From NCBI GenBank assembly GCA_037447655.1, contig JBBHKE010000486.1:33181-82995 (forward strand): a stretch of DNA of 49,815 bases. The letters are read 5' to 3'. Below are positions 23,956 to 35,339 of the stretch, piece by piece. Origin of the DNA: Zygnema cylindricum (Eukaryota; Streptophyta; Zygnematophyceae; Zygnematales; Zygnemataceae). A program made the position numbers and the translations under genes. The notes under the pieces were generated by a model. It did no database searches. It was not told the origin of the DNA and saw nothing but the letters and a program-made list of their open reading frames with translations. The first letter of the stretch is position 1. Every line of letters starts with the position of its first letter.

Positions 23956-25379
23956 TGCCTATTCGTAATCTGAACTCAACATTGTGGGCTGAAAACTATT
24001 TGCACCCACACTAACTTTGGTCCCACACAATTTGTGATAATTGGTGTACTTTTTGATTCCCGATTCCACATGACCTGGTCAGCTGTGATATGGGCAAATT
24101 AATAATCCTTCAAAATTATCGTGTGAAGACTTAAAATTTAGATGGAGAAAAGGTATTGTGAAAATGGCAAATGCTGACACCATAACTATGTCCTATGTGA
24201 TTGCGTAGTTCCCCTAATTTTAGAGCGCACAATAGGTGTGGTCCACAGTAATTTATGTGGAGAGCAAAATAATTATGCACCTGTCGGTACGATGTTCCGT
24301 ACTATCTGGACGGTTGGTCTGGAGTAGAACAAAGACGAAAGTAAATTAAAATACGTCTTCCTATGGGAAACTTGATGTGCTCTCTCTTGATAGACAACCA
24401 GGAACCTATCTTCCTTCCCTCCGCAACAATTCCCCGATTCCCATTTCCCAGCTCGCTGCACTTCCTTTTGTGGATGGTGAATTTCTGACAATAGAATCCC
24501 CGATTCCCATTTCCCAACTCGCTGCACTTCCTTTTGTGCATGGTGAATTTCTGACAATGATTCCCCAAATGAAAACAAACAAAAAAAAAAGAAACCGATT
24601 TGTTTTCAATATGTCGTGTCGCGCATTACAACTCCCAAACATGTCTGGTGCTGCACGACGTAAGCATCCTTCAAAACCTCATCGTAGAATAGTAGAATGT
24701 CACTTGTAAAAGATGAAAGATAATAAACCAAATAAAATATACACACAACAAAAGTGTTCCTCCAAAAAATTCAATATATTAAACACAATGCAAATACACA
24801 ACTCCTTTTACTCCTCCTTTGAATTGTGACCTTTCTACATCTCATTAATAAGCTACGCCTCCAAAAAGATAAAGATACCACTAAGTCTTAACAAATATAT
24901 ATGTACACGACTAGAAACGCGTAAGAGTCAACGTGGCGAAAACATACGACCGACAACTGCGAACCGACTTGAGCTACACGGTACGACTAGAAAAGTCAAC
25001 CACGAACTGTCTTGAACCACAAGGTACAACTAGAACTTACTTAAACCAAAACGACCAAGCAATTTCCACATCATTTCAATTGTACTACTCAAACTTACGT
25101 GAAACAAAACGAAACGAACGACCACTTTCCACGTCACTTCAATTATACAGCAACGAAACTTCTTCGTCATTGGTCGTCGCTGCTTTAGCTACGAGAATGT
25201 CTCGTCGCTAAATGAGTTCTCAGCACTAAATCCTAACAAAAGAGATATTCATAAACATTGTTCAGTCCTCCGTCCGCCTCAGTAGGCAGAGCCAAATCTT
25301 CGCAAACAACCTTCAAGTTTCACATTCAAGCTTTACACCTGGGAGATGCAAGGGACCATTTCAGGAATCTGAATCAAAC
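23956..25379. other. Intergenic after unit C; small tandem duplications only
   Basis: No gene is seen. 24431-24562 is a direct duplication of 66 bp (TCCCCGATTCCCATTTCCCA...). 24990-25180 holds two diverged copies of about 75 bp containing TTTCCAC(A/G)TCA(T/C)TTCAATT. Reading frames of about 100 residues here come from the duplication and have no recognisable domain. Confidence 0.5.
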
Positions 25380-25720
25380 TCATGTCATTGACGCTTTTAA
25401 GTTCTAAAATCTCGAAATTCCAAATTGTTGTGGTCCACATACATTTGTGTAGGCATAAACGTTTTGCAATGTATATTAATATTTTACACAATGTCAATCT
25501 TGAGCATTTAAAGACCGATTACAATCATTGGGGCCAATTCAAGTTTATGTCGGTTCTTGAAGAGACCCCATAACTACACGAATCTAAGATGTAGGGCCAT
25601 AATCCGAATGGTGGCCCCGACTGTTTTCATGGCACATGTGCATGTGCATTTCCATGTGACTTTAGGCCACATAATTTAATGTAAAATGAATCTTTAACAA
25701 GTTCAGAAATAGGTACAATA
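25380..25720 (-). repeat. Decayed fragment of the GH16 unit upstream region
   Basis: Matches 10620-10940 and 12180-12500 in the same order: ..AAATCTCGAAATTCCAAA.., CTTGAGCATTTAAAGACC, GGGGCCAATTCAAGTTT, GATGTAGGGCCATAATCC, then TTTAGGCCACATAATTTAATG. It extends the GH16 repeat family to the right of unit C, in A orientation. Confidence 0.65.
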
Positions 25721-26215
25721 AATTATGGAAATTTGGAATTTTTGAATATGAGAGTTGATGTTTATTTCACCCACTGGTGGAATTTTTGAATATTATCATA
25801 TAAAAAGAGTTATGAAGTTGTGTAAAGGATTCATTTTTCATTGAATCATGTTTAAATACATATTTTGCAGTTATGTTTGAGTTTTGTAGTTTGATGCCAA
25901 AAATGGTTTTCTCACAACACTTACTTGAGATGTTGGCGAGCCCACTACGCCTTGTTATTAATGCACTTAGCTCTTTGCATGCTATTGTGGGGTTTTGAAC
26001 TCTGCGAAATATCTTTTTTGGTTTCTTAAAGCCACTAAAAGCATGAAAACCTGAATGTGAAATGGCAAAAAAAATTACTCGCAATTCAATGAAGTGTTAG
26101 CATAACATGACGAAACTCGTTGTTCTTTTTAAGATATAACCAACCGGATTGCATCATTTGTCGGGTGGTATCAAAAAAACAAAAATAGTCAACCCACCGC
26201 GTTGTACAAAAGTAT
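25721..26215. other. Intergenic, nothing recognised
   Basis: AT-rich sequence with no supported gene, terminal repeat or tandem array. Confidence 0.4.
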
Positions 26216-26223
26216 GAATCTAT

Positions 26224-26710
26224 TAGTGTTTTGTATCGTGAGAAAACTTATCGCGATAAAATCGATATCGACTGTTATCGGTTATTGAACGGTGAGAGGT
26301 CCCGATATATCACTTCGATAGCAACAAATTCCTTACTGACGATAAGTGGAAAAATATAGTACGCTATATTACACGACTTTATAATATGTTGTATTATACT
26401 TTTCACTGTATATAGCGTGGCATGCCATGTATGACAAACTGTTCCGTACACTGTATAACGGAAGAACGGTGGTAGTTTAGTACAACGGAACAAATTGTTT
26501 AAATGTACGGTATGGACTGTACAGTTATCGCCGATAGTTATCGAACTAGTGTTGTCTCAATCAAAAACTGATATTGAAAAAAAACGATAGTATTGGTTTT
26601 TTATTGCGGTAACACCGGTACCGATATTTTGCGCCAATATATCGATTATCGGTAAGCCAAAAAAAGGGCATATCACTTATCGGCAAATGGCTATCGATAC
26701 ACAACACTTA
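26224..26710. mobile_element. hAT-like MITE, ATCGATA-rich
   Basis: Inverted ends TAGTGTTTTGTATCG and CGATACACAACACTTA, with many subterminal CGATA/TATCG words (ATCGCGATAA, ATCGATATCG, TATCGGTTAT). The ends resemble those of 27108-27478. Flanking 8-mers GAATCTAT and GAACTATA agree poorly, so the target duplication is not established. No transposase. Confidence 0.65.
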
Positions 26711-27107
26711 GAACTATAGACAGGACTTGCAGGTACGTATGGCAGATAACATGTTAGATTCAAGTTAGTAATCGGCAATCGCGTGCCTGTCGCGCTGCCG
26801 TCTAGTTTTTCTTTGTTGTTTCGTTTAGTTTGTTTACCGTTGAATTTATTTACGGTATTTTGGTGTTGAGGTGCGGTTTGACAATTCCCACATTGAGAGG
26901 GGGATTGTTAGGTTATTGAGTTTTTCATCGTGGCAATTTGTCTTTGCGCCGATTGTCGGTTTGGCAATCATGATACGCTTGGTTTAAGTGAAGATTTGTG
27001 TATAGTATATTTTCCGTCCTATTCTACTTAAGTGTTTGTACGGAGAGTCTAGGTCACTGGACGATTATGTGTCGTAGTGATCGTAGCGGTCTTTGTATTG
27101 AGGTAAT

Positions 27108-27478
27108 TAGTGTTGGGTATCGAGGACCTATTGCTGATATTTGATATATATCGAATTTTAGGTACCCGATAATCGATATATCGAATCCATGTACTAAGAA
27201 GCAAAATATCCGGATATTTATATGATATTTCCATCTTTTTCCAAATTTTTTTTCAAAAAGCCCCCCCCCCCCCCCCCCGTGGCGATCGCTCGGGGGGGGG
27301 GGGGGGGGTCCGTACAATTTTCCGTACTTTACTTGTACAGACACCCATTTTTTGCGATATATATCGCGATAATTTATGTTGGTCCCGGTACGATATATCG
27401 AGGACTCTGCTTGATCGATATTCGATATATCTAATATTGAAATTATTGCGATATGAATTTACCTGATACCCAACACTA
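27108..27478. mobile_element. hAT-like MITE with C18/G17 core
   Basis: TIRs TAGTGTTGGGTATC / GATACCCAACACTA are flanked by GAGGTAAT (27100-27107) and GAGTTAAT (27479-27486), an 8-bp duplication with one mismatch, as expected for hAT. Subterminal regions are dense in CGATATATCG words. The centre is C18 (27261-27278), a 13-base spacer containing GCGATCGC, then G17 (27292-27308). Non-autonomous. Confidence 0.88.
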
Positions 27479-27545
27479 GAGTTAATTATGTGTTGCTGTA
27501 CTTCGATGGTAGACGTTTCGCGCGCCGCGTCTGATTGGTTTATTT

Positions 27546-28000
27546 CATAGTTTTAAAGTAGGTGAAAGTAGGCCCATACAATATACCTATTGTACGCAAA
27601 ACATACATTATGACCTTATGACCCATATTCTATTGGTCGCAAAATGAAAAAAAAAGTAACAGGGTTGAGTTGCACATCGATCGATAGAGAATTAAATGTC
27701 ATGTCTAATTTTTGAAAAACATTCAGACAAAAAAATATTTTTCTGTGAGTTTTGAGGTATTTTTTTTTAAACCGTCAGATTTGGACGATCGGACGGTCGC
27801 TGATCAAAGTAGCGATCTAAGAAGATCACAAGAAAAGCCCATAACACAACTTACGATAAGACTATATTCATATTCAGACGATCTGAAGGTCGCTGATCAA
27901 AGTAGCGATCTAAGAAGATCACATGGAAAGCCTGTAACACAACTTACCCTAAAGGCGGCCTACAAAAGGCCTACAAAATTACGCCTACTTTTGAACTATG
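27546..28000. mobile_element. hAT-like MITE X, 455 bp, GTTTATTT TSD
   Basis: TIRs CATAGTTTTAAAGTAGG / CCTACTTTTGAACTATG, flanked by perfect GTTTATTT at 27538-27545 and 28001-28008. Internally two repeats of about 93 bp (GGTCGCTGATCAAAGTAGCG at 27795 and 27888). An interrupted, left-truncated relative is at 35340-36107. Confidence 0.88.
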
Positions 28001-28008
28001 GTTTATTT

Positions 28009-28730
28009 CATAGTTGTTCAAATCGCGCGATTTTTTCCTTTTTTGCGATTGAAACGTATAATTCGTGACTTTTGAAAAAATCGTAAAAAAATGTGTACTG
28101 TAAACTGAAACTGAAATTTTACGGAAACCTGTAAACTAATCACTGTAACTGTACATTTTTTCACGGATATGTACGGAATAAAACGGGAAATATGCGTCGC
28201 ACTTATTGGTACTTTCTGTTCAGTGAACTGAACAGAAATACCACGGAAGTTGTACGTTATATAATCGAAAATATACGGACATTTTCGAAAAGAGACGTTG
28301 GATGTCACAATAATTTCGCGCATTCAGTTTGAAATTTGTACGGGCGTCTTCTTCAATTTTTTTTGAAAGAAGACGCCATGGAACAGAGACGAAATTGCTG
28401 AAATTTTATCTTGGTAACATTGGAACCCGGGTGCACTCACTCCATATTACTCCTTAAGGTGGTCGACAGGACTACCATTTGGTAAAGTCATTCTTTTCCT
28501 AAAATATTCTGTAACAAAAATTTAAACAGTTTATTTTCTTACCGCTCATTTAACGCGAAAAACTTGCAAACTGCGTTATATGTAATAGTTTTTTGTTTTT
28601 TTATGTACGGAATAGTACGGAAGGAAATTCATTAACGATTTTTTGCGATTTGATCAAAAGGTTCAATGCGTTTGTTACGTATAATTCGTCACGTACAGTA
28701 CGTTCGCACTAATCGCCGTGAACAACTATG
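28009..28730. mobile_element. hAT-like MITE Y, 722 bp, same GTTTATTT TSD
   Basis: Perfect 12-bp TIRs CATAGTTGTTCA / TGAACAACTATG, flanked by GTTTATTT at 28001-28008 and 28731-28738; the left copy is also the right TSD of element X. Inside are a near-palindrome of 12-base arms (TTTCTGTTCAGT) near 28212 and a GCGTCTTCTT hairpin near 28345. The interior is unlike X. Confidence 0.88.
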
Positions 28731-28945
28731 GTTTATTTGTACTTGGTTCATTTGAGGATTGAGGTACTGTGACGTTTCATTTGAGTGAATCCGGCGTCCG
28801 CGAGAATTGACGATGCTTCGCTTTGTGACTGAAGGTACGGCCCCATGTGGCTAATTTCGAGTTTTTTTCTGTCGTTTTCCTTTATAACTTAGCGCCGTAC
28901 TGCCTAAGTTGCGACCGTACGAAGAAATCGTAAATTTGTACAGTA

Positions 28946-29544
28946 CACCGCGAATCGTAATTAGAGTAAAAAAACAAAAAAAAACAATTAGAGTAATTAA
29001 CTCTAATTTATGTGATAGAACTTTTTCACAGAGGAAGTTTACTCTAATTTATTTAACTACTCTATATTGGGTTATGTCGGTAATAATTATCCGCGCTGAA
29101 ATTATGAACACTAAATTACGTAGACGTTCAAAATCTGTCAGTCCGTATAGTTTTGACATCATTATGACGTAATCATTATTTGTCGCGCTGAATGTCAGTT
29201 AATGTTCACACTGACGACGATGTTGTCGACGGACGAGAGTTATGCGAACGGCTTTTTATCGATGATATTCATTTTTCGTTTAGTGCGATTTCACGTGCGA
29301 GCGTGATTCTATTAAATCATTAATTGTACCTTTTTGCTTTAAAAAGTACAATATTGCACCGTCGAACGTCGTCCTTACTCTACACTATTTAAGACAAACC
29401 TATATTACAATTTTGTTACGCTAATTAAACTTACCTAAATTAGAATAATAAAAAAAATAGAATCGATTACTCTATTTGATGTCATAGAGTCGAAATTTCG
29501 AGCGACCGAATTACAGTAATTTACTCTAATTACGATTCGCGGTG
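28946..29544. mobile_element. Mariner-like MITE, 599 bp, TA TSD
   Basis: Inverted ends CACCGCGAATCGTAATTAGA / TCTAATTACGATTCGCGGTG (over 20 bp), flanked by TA on each side, nested in the Harbinger-family element. The related MITE at 4339 is uninterrupted at the matching position (AAGTACATTTTGCG), supporting insertion. TA duplication suggests Tc1/mariner; a longer TACA duplication cannot be excluded. No transposase. Confidence 0.8.
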
Positions 29545-29929
29545 TACAATTTGCGTCATTCTCGAACTTAGGATGTACGAAAATTTGTCGTCTTGTGCTT
29601 TTTCGACCCACTTCAAACTTACCATAAGCCACATCGGCAATGTGTTTTAAGCTAAGTAAATCCGTTTACACCAATAAGAAAATAAATTCCCACGTGTTAA
29701 AAATTTTCAAAAGATTTTGACGACTGAAAATAGTACAGGGCTATTCGTTTTTGTCCGAACGGACCTTGTACGGTTTATTTATTGCAGGGATCTCGAGGCT
29801 ACCGTGTCGTTTGACAAAAAGGTGAAAAATCTGCGAAGGAGCCACTGCTCTTCGCACTCCCTGCCGCTGTCACCTGCCGCCACGTGTAACCCCTCAAACC
29901 ATACCATTTCGCATTCTGCTACAAGTCAG

Positions 29930-31990
29930 CTTTAAGTGCCGCGGGAGGGAGCCGGATTTTTTTTTTCAGAGCGACGTTATTTAACCACCGCGGAAGGTAT
30001 AAAAGCACTACTTCCGCCATTTGAAAATAACCACAACATAATAAAACCACTTTCTTAATTTAAAATCAATCTTACACCCCATTTATATTTATAACGGGAA
30101 TTAATTAGGCCAAATGGGGGTGGGGAAGGGAAGGTTCTAAGCAAGTGAAGGAGGAAGTTATGGTGAGATTGTCCTGTGCGGTAGAACTAGCTGAGGAGTT
30201 ATAGTGGAGGTCAATTTAAACGGAATTGAAAGAAGCTTTAACCGTTTTTAGACCATTTTTGAAAAACTAAAGAAGTTTTATGTTTCAAATTCATTTTCTG
30301 ATGATTCAGTTTCAGTTATAAACACAATTTATAGTTGCAAATTCATTTTTTCTCGCTTTTTGTTTCACTTCAGTTTTTCATGCAGATCCTATTTTCCTCC
30401 ACTACAATTTTGGTCCAAACTACAAGTCTCTGAAATCATTTTTACTTTCTCCGTATATAATACTTTTTCCATCTCCTCCCACCTGTCAAAGTCACCCTAA
30501 ATACTTCAAATTACTTTGCTCTATTCCACATTATCCGTGGAATCCATTTTCAGTTTCAGTTGTTGATCACTTTTAGGTCGCTTTTGTGATGTTTAAATTG
30601 TGATGGTTTAAGGCATTTTTTCGCCCTTTTTGATGTTGAAAATGTTATGCTTGGTATAGTTGGTTTTCAAGCAAGATTTTTTTTTTCCGTTTTATACATG
30701 AATACAATGAATAGCTTGTCCCTTATCCAACTCTTCTCCTTATAAGCTATATAAATTTTGTTCTTTCAATATTCATTTTATATTGTGCATATATATTTAT
30801 ACCAGCGTGCACTGTGTTTGTTGTTGTTTTATGGGTTTTTTTTCCATTGAATGTTTCGTCTTCTTTTCAAGTGTTTGGTGTTCTATAATTTTGTACATAT
30901 TCGAGCATTTGGAGTTGTTGAACATTTTCACATTGAGTTTGCGAAGGCTTTGTTGCATGCTGTTGTTGTAATCTTTGAACACCTCTAACATCATTTTTTC
31001 AAAAAGTACACAAATTAGATATTTAATCAACAATTTTTCAAGAGGTAAACAAGTTTGATATCTAATAAACATTTGTTTTAAATTGAAATTCATTTTCGAG
31101 ATTTGGTAAAAAAAACACGGAAGTGTTGGATTTTTACACTAGTTTAAGAATCATTCGAGAAAATAAAATGAAAAACCACCAATAAACATTCATTCAAGAT
31201 ATATATAACATAAAAAAAAGGATTGGAAAAAATGTGAGAGTGTATGTTCATAAATATACAAAAGAAAAGTTACGCATAAGCTTACATTTCAAAACCTCGA
31301 CAATAGAGATTCGAAAAGTAAATTGCCTTCTCAAACTCCAATAGTCGATCTATTAGATATTCACGAACTAAAATACAACTACAGAAAGAAAAGAAAAAAG
31401 AAAAAATCAAAGAAAAAATGGCTAATCTCTTCAACTCCATTATCATGTCAAATAACTTCATGTATTCTTCGCTGGCCGCGTTGGTTAAATAATATTGATG
31501 GCAATAGTGTTGTCTTTAACAGTTGTAAGACCGTGGTTAATGCGGAGGTAACAATTCGAATTATCATAGCCACACAACAGACTTTTTTTTTGTATGTCAT
31601 CTTGTAAAATCATGCACAACTTTCGATGTCAAACCCTTAAAAATGACTTTGCGTAAGTGAAAAAAAAATCTTAAACATTAGAGACATAAACTGTTTTTTG
31701 AAAACCCAACGAGATGCTAAAGTAAAAAACTAAAGCCAATTAGGACAAGTCAATCGCTTAAATGAATGAAAGGAAAAGTGTATGACATTACCAAGATCCG
31801 TACAAGTATAATACATCTGTCGTGGATTAATTGAATCGTGGATATATACACAACGTTGATAACACCAAAATTAGCCCCGGACGCATCCGTTAAATGTTGC
31901 ATAGAGGATATACTATACCCAAACAAAGCTCATCTTAAGTCCAAATTATCTCAAGGTAATTACTATTATTAGGTTATTATTTGCCCCACC
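29930..31990. other. Internal part of the large element, no gene seen
   Basis: AT-rich, with only short frames. A GC-richer start (29940-30010) includes a GGTATAAAAG TATA-like motif at 29996, but no plausible exon follows. Confidence 0.4.
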
Positions 31991-31996
31991 CATACA

Positions 31997-32180
31997 TCCA
32001 CTCTAAATACTTTGCATTTGTAAAACAATGTTATTTGCCCTTTGTAAACATCCACATTAAATACTATGCACTTGTCATACAATGGTTTTTGCCCTTATAA
32101 CACTTGTACACTAAATACTGTGCGCACTTTTTGACAATGTCATTTGACCCTCTTTCACATCGACACTAAATCCTGTGACA
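31997..32180. repeat. 54-bp tandem repeat, about 3.4 copies
   Basis: Units start at 31997, 32051, 32105 and 32160, each with (T)CCACACTAAATACT.TGCAC followed by ACAATG(T)..TTTGCCC. They are diverged but in register. Confidence 0.85.
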
Positions 32181-32269
32181 TCCGAGTTGCTCCTCTCAGA
32201 CATCCACACGAAATGTTATGATTTGCTCCTCACAAAAAGTGCAAAAATTTAGATTGATGCTTTGCAAAG

Positions 32270-33090
32270 AATTTAATTTAGTTTGGTATTCTGTTAAATA
32301 TTTAGTTGAGTTACCACTCAGTTTTCAGCTCAATATCCAACTCGAATATCGCTTCAATACTCAGTTCAGTATCTTGTTAAGTTTCCAAATAAGTATTCAC
32401 TTGGTTTGAAGTTAAAGTATTAAATTCAGATATTCAGTATTTGTTCCAGTTGAGTATCTTGTATATTATTGAGTCATCTTGTATATTATTGAGTTCAGTA
32501 TTTAGTGCAAAATTCAGTTTATTGTTCTGTTTTGTAATTATTTCAGTTCGGTATTCTGTTAAATATTTAGTTCTGGTACCACTTCAGTCCTCATTTTAGT
32601 ATTATATTTAAAATTCATTCCGGTATTCAATTCAATTTCCAAATCAGTATTCAGTTTGGTATGAAATTAAGTGTTTGGTTCTATTTCCAATTGAGTATCT
32701 AATATAGTGTTCAGTTCAGTATCCACTGTAATATTTGGTTCGGTTTTCTGTTAAATATTTTGTTCAGTTTATGAGTTCAGCTTTCAGTTCAATAACTAGT
32801 TTAGTATTCGATTCAGTACTTAGTACTGTATCTAGTTCAGTTTCCTAATAAGTAAGCAGTTCGGTATGAGGTTAATATTCATTTCAGTTTTCAATTCAAT
32901 ACTTTGTTGTGTTTCAGTTGAGTGTCCAATACATTATTGAGTTTAGTATTCACTGCAGTATTCAGTTAATTTTTCAATTCATTATTAATCAGTTTACTGT
33001 TTAGTAGTCGATTCAATATTCAGCTCGATTATGAATTCAGTATCCAGTCCAGTGTCCACTTCAGTATGTAGATCAGTATTCATTCAGGTT
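32270..33090. repeat. Degenerate TTCAGTATTCAGTTCAG minisatellite
   Basis: Over 800 bp of short, imperfect units built from CAGT, TTCAGTAT and TATTCAGTTC. No fixed period survives. It ends at a run of A near 33111. Confidence 0.85.
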
Positions 33091-33375
33091 CGAGTGCCCA
33101 AGGAAACCCTAAAAAAAAAAAAAAAATGTCAAGATAATATCTCATTAGTAACACATTAAGTCAGTGGAATTCATCCGAATGACACCGCATAAGATCAAAA
33201 TATGACGTAAATATTTAATGTTCTTTATCAAATGACTGTCAAAAAGATAGCTCCAACATGCAACATTCTGACCATCTCATATGCTTCCAAACTGGGAGCT
33301 TTTTTGTGCCAGCGAAGTCAAACGAGACTAATATCACTTCTACCATAGTCTTTGTGAAAGCCTACAACCGTTTAA

Positions 33376-33715
33376 CAGCAACAACCTTGCGGATGCCAAA
33401 GTGGAATTGGACGGGAAGTTGCTTCCTTAGCATCTTACCTCGTTCTGCAGCATGCAGATGTTTATGCAAAGGAGGTAAAACAGAGATTCAAAGCGCAAGG
33501 AAATTCCCAAAGAGGCAACCGTACAGGAAAGGCAGCGGAAACGTCACTTCTTCAGCCATGGACAGAGGGTTGGAAAGGTAAGCGTCTACAAAATGTCACG
33601 AAAATTTATGCGACGTCACAAACAATTTTTAACAATGCGGTGCGTCATCACAGATTGTATACGGTGACAGTCGTCATGGGCGTTGTCGACGTATACAATC
33701 GTCACGAACTTAATT
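33376..33715 (+). other. Open frame lacking ATG inside the Harbinger-family element
   Basis: 113 codons are open from just after TAA (33373-33375) to TAA at 33713. The first two-thirds has protein-like composition, with stretches ASYLVLQHADVYAKEVKQRF and AAETSLLQPWTEGWK. It is preceded by TTTAACAG, a possible acceptor, and contains AAAG/GTAAGC at 33577, a consensus donor. The last part overlaps sequence shared with the MITEs. I recognise no family; it may be a relic exon of the parental element or a captured host exon. Confidence 0.35.
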
Positions 33716-34088
33716 AACAATTTCGAGTGAACACATAGAGACACTTGAAATCCGGGTCCGCCGGATCCGCGCTAAAATACAAAGTAAGTACGCTAAGTTA
33801 CAACTACATGGGGCCGTACCTTTACTGGCGTAATTGTACGGAATTCGGGAGACCGTTGGCGTACGCGCCAACGACAATAACTGCTTATGACCGGCTTTGC
33901 TAGCGGGACCGCCAGCATAGTACTCCAAAGAAACAGAGAGAATTAAAGCTGGGGAGTCTCACGCGTAAAGCCATCACAGAATCTTTGGGATTATGGTCAC
34001 TACACCGTGTATCGCTATTAGCGTTAATAATTTTTTCACCACTGAAAAAAAAAAAAATCCGTACACATTTGCCCGATTTTCAATTTAA

Positions 34089-34869
34089 GGGTGCGTCTCC
34101 ATGTGCCTAAATAAGGGTTTTTTTCTGTCGTTTTCCTGTAAAACTTAGAGCCGTACCGAGTAAGTTTCAACCATACAAAAAAAAGAAAAAATGAGAAGTA
34201 CATTTTGCGTCATCATCGAATTTAAAATGTACACATATTGTCGTTTTTGTTCTTCGGCCCACGGCCACGCCAAAAAACGTCATCTTCAAACTTTTCTTTA
34301 AAACACAGGGAAGGTGTGTTTTAAAACAAAGATTTTTCGAAAAAAAAATAAAAACACGTCGCCGCACGTGTAAGAAATTTCCAGGAAATGTCAAAAGAAT
34401 TCAAGCGACGACGAAAAGTGCACGATCCGCTATGTTTTGTCCGTTTGAGTTCAGGTACGATGAAGTAAAGTACACAATTTGTTTGGTTTTGTTGTCTGTT
34501 TGCGCTTGGTACCGATTTTATTTCTCCATGGGTCTCAAGATTCCAATGCCATTTCACGTCGAGCGAACAAGAGACGCAAAGGCAAAGTGCATCTTCTTCA
34601 ACTGTGAAACGACATATGGTGGAAGGCGGCACGTCTACAATGTCACGAAAAGGCATGCGACGTCACAAGCAGTTACAAAAAATAACGTGCGTCCATCACA
34701 TATTGTAGACGCTAACAGCCGTCACGGGCATTGTCAGCGTATACAATCGTCACACCCTTAAGTAACAGTTTCGTTGTTACACATAGGGACCTCTAGAATC
34801 CGGGTCCGTCGGATCTGCGCTAAAAAACAAAGCAAATTCTCTAAGTTTCAAGTACATGGAGACGTACCC
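34089..34869. mobile_element. PIF/Harbinger-like MITE, 781 bp, TAA TSD
   Basis: Ends GGGTGCGTCTCCATGTGCCT / ...GTACATGGAGACGTACCC, flanked by TAA (34086-34088 and 34870-34872). Very similar in length and sequence to 4339-5117, including the internal region AACGTCATCTTCAA and the 3' subterminal inverted pair. Reading frames inside are not conserved between the copies. Confidence 0.88.
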
Positions 34870-34872
34870 TAA

Positions 34873-35339
34873 GACCGTCAATCGTAAGCTGAGAAAATTA
34901 TCTTTCAATCGCAACCGTCAGATACGCTATCCGACATGTGTGTACGGAGAAAAGATGTTTTAAGCGACGAAAAAACATTAACACAGATAGTGATTCACGG
35001 TGTACCATGCCGTATGCTGCCAGCTGAAAGTTTTCGAGCTAGTAAATAAATTACGAACGCCCAAAATCATGCACACATACTCCGCAATTCTTCGAGTAGA
35101 AACCATAGTTAAAATGTAGGCGTTTTTATGGTAGGCCGGCGCACAAAACTTGGCACAAAACTCGCGCATAGTAGGCATACTGTATGTGTGTGCGTTGTGC
35201 ACACTCTTGTACGAACGTACGAATCTGACGTATCATCATAGTACAGTGCATGCCGCCGGATGGATTTTTTTAGCAAACTGACAAGGCATAGGATGACATT
35301 CCGCGGGAAAAAAAACCCGGAAAAAAAAAAAAAATGCGG
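34873..35339. other. Intergenic, nothing recognised
   Basis: No supported gene or repeat. Confidence 0.4.

Larger units (their letters stand above)
28834..33820. mobile_element. Large Harbinger-family relative with internal insertions
   Basis: Ends GGTACGGCCCCATGT / ACATGGGGCCGTACC. The left 28834-29840 and right 33541-33820 parts align with the MITEs at 4339 and 34089: shared TTTTTTTCTGTCGTTTTCC, GTCGTCTTGTG.TTTTTCGACC, and the GATTGTATACG/CGTATACAATC inverted pair. The middle 3.7 kb has no counterpart in the MITEs. The family TAA duplication is not visible here, so the ends may be altered. Contains the mariner-like element, two tandem arrays and the open frame listed separately. Confidence 0.65.

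Noticed and set aside
24377-24709. A 110-residue frame with an internal repeat
   Set aside because: The repeat is a 66-bp DNA duplication; all frames through it stay open, and no family is recognisable.
33258-33581. A 107-residue ATG-started frame
   Set aside because: Overlaps the better-looking frame at 33376-33715 and has a Cys/Arg/Ser-rich composition with no domain.
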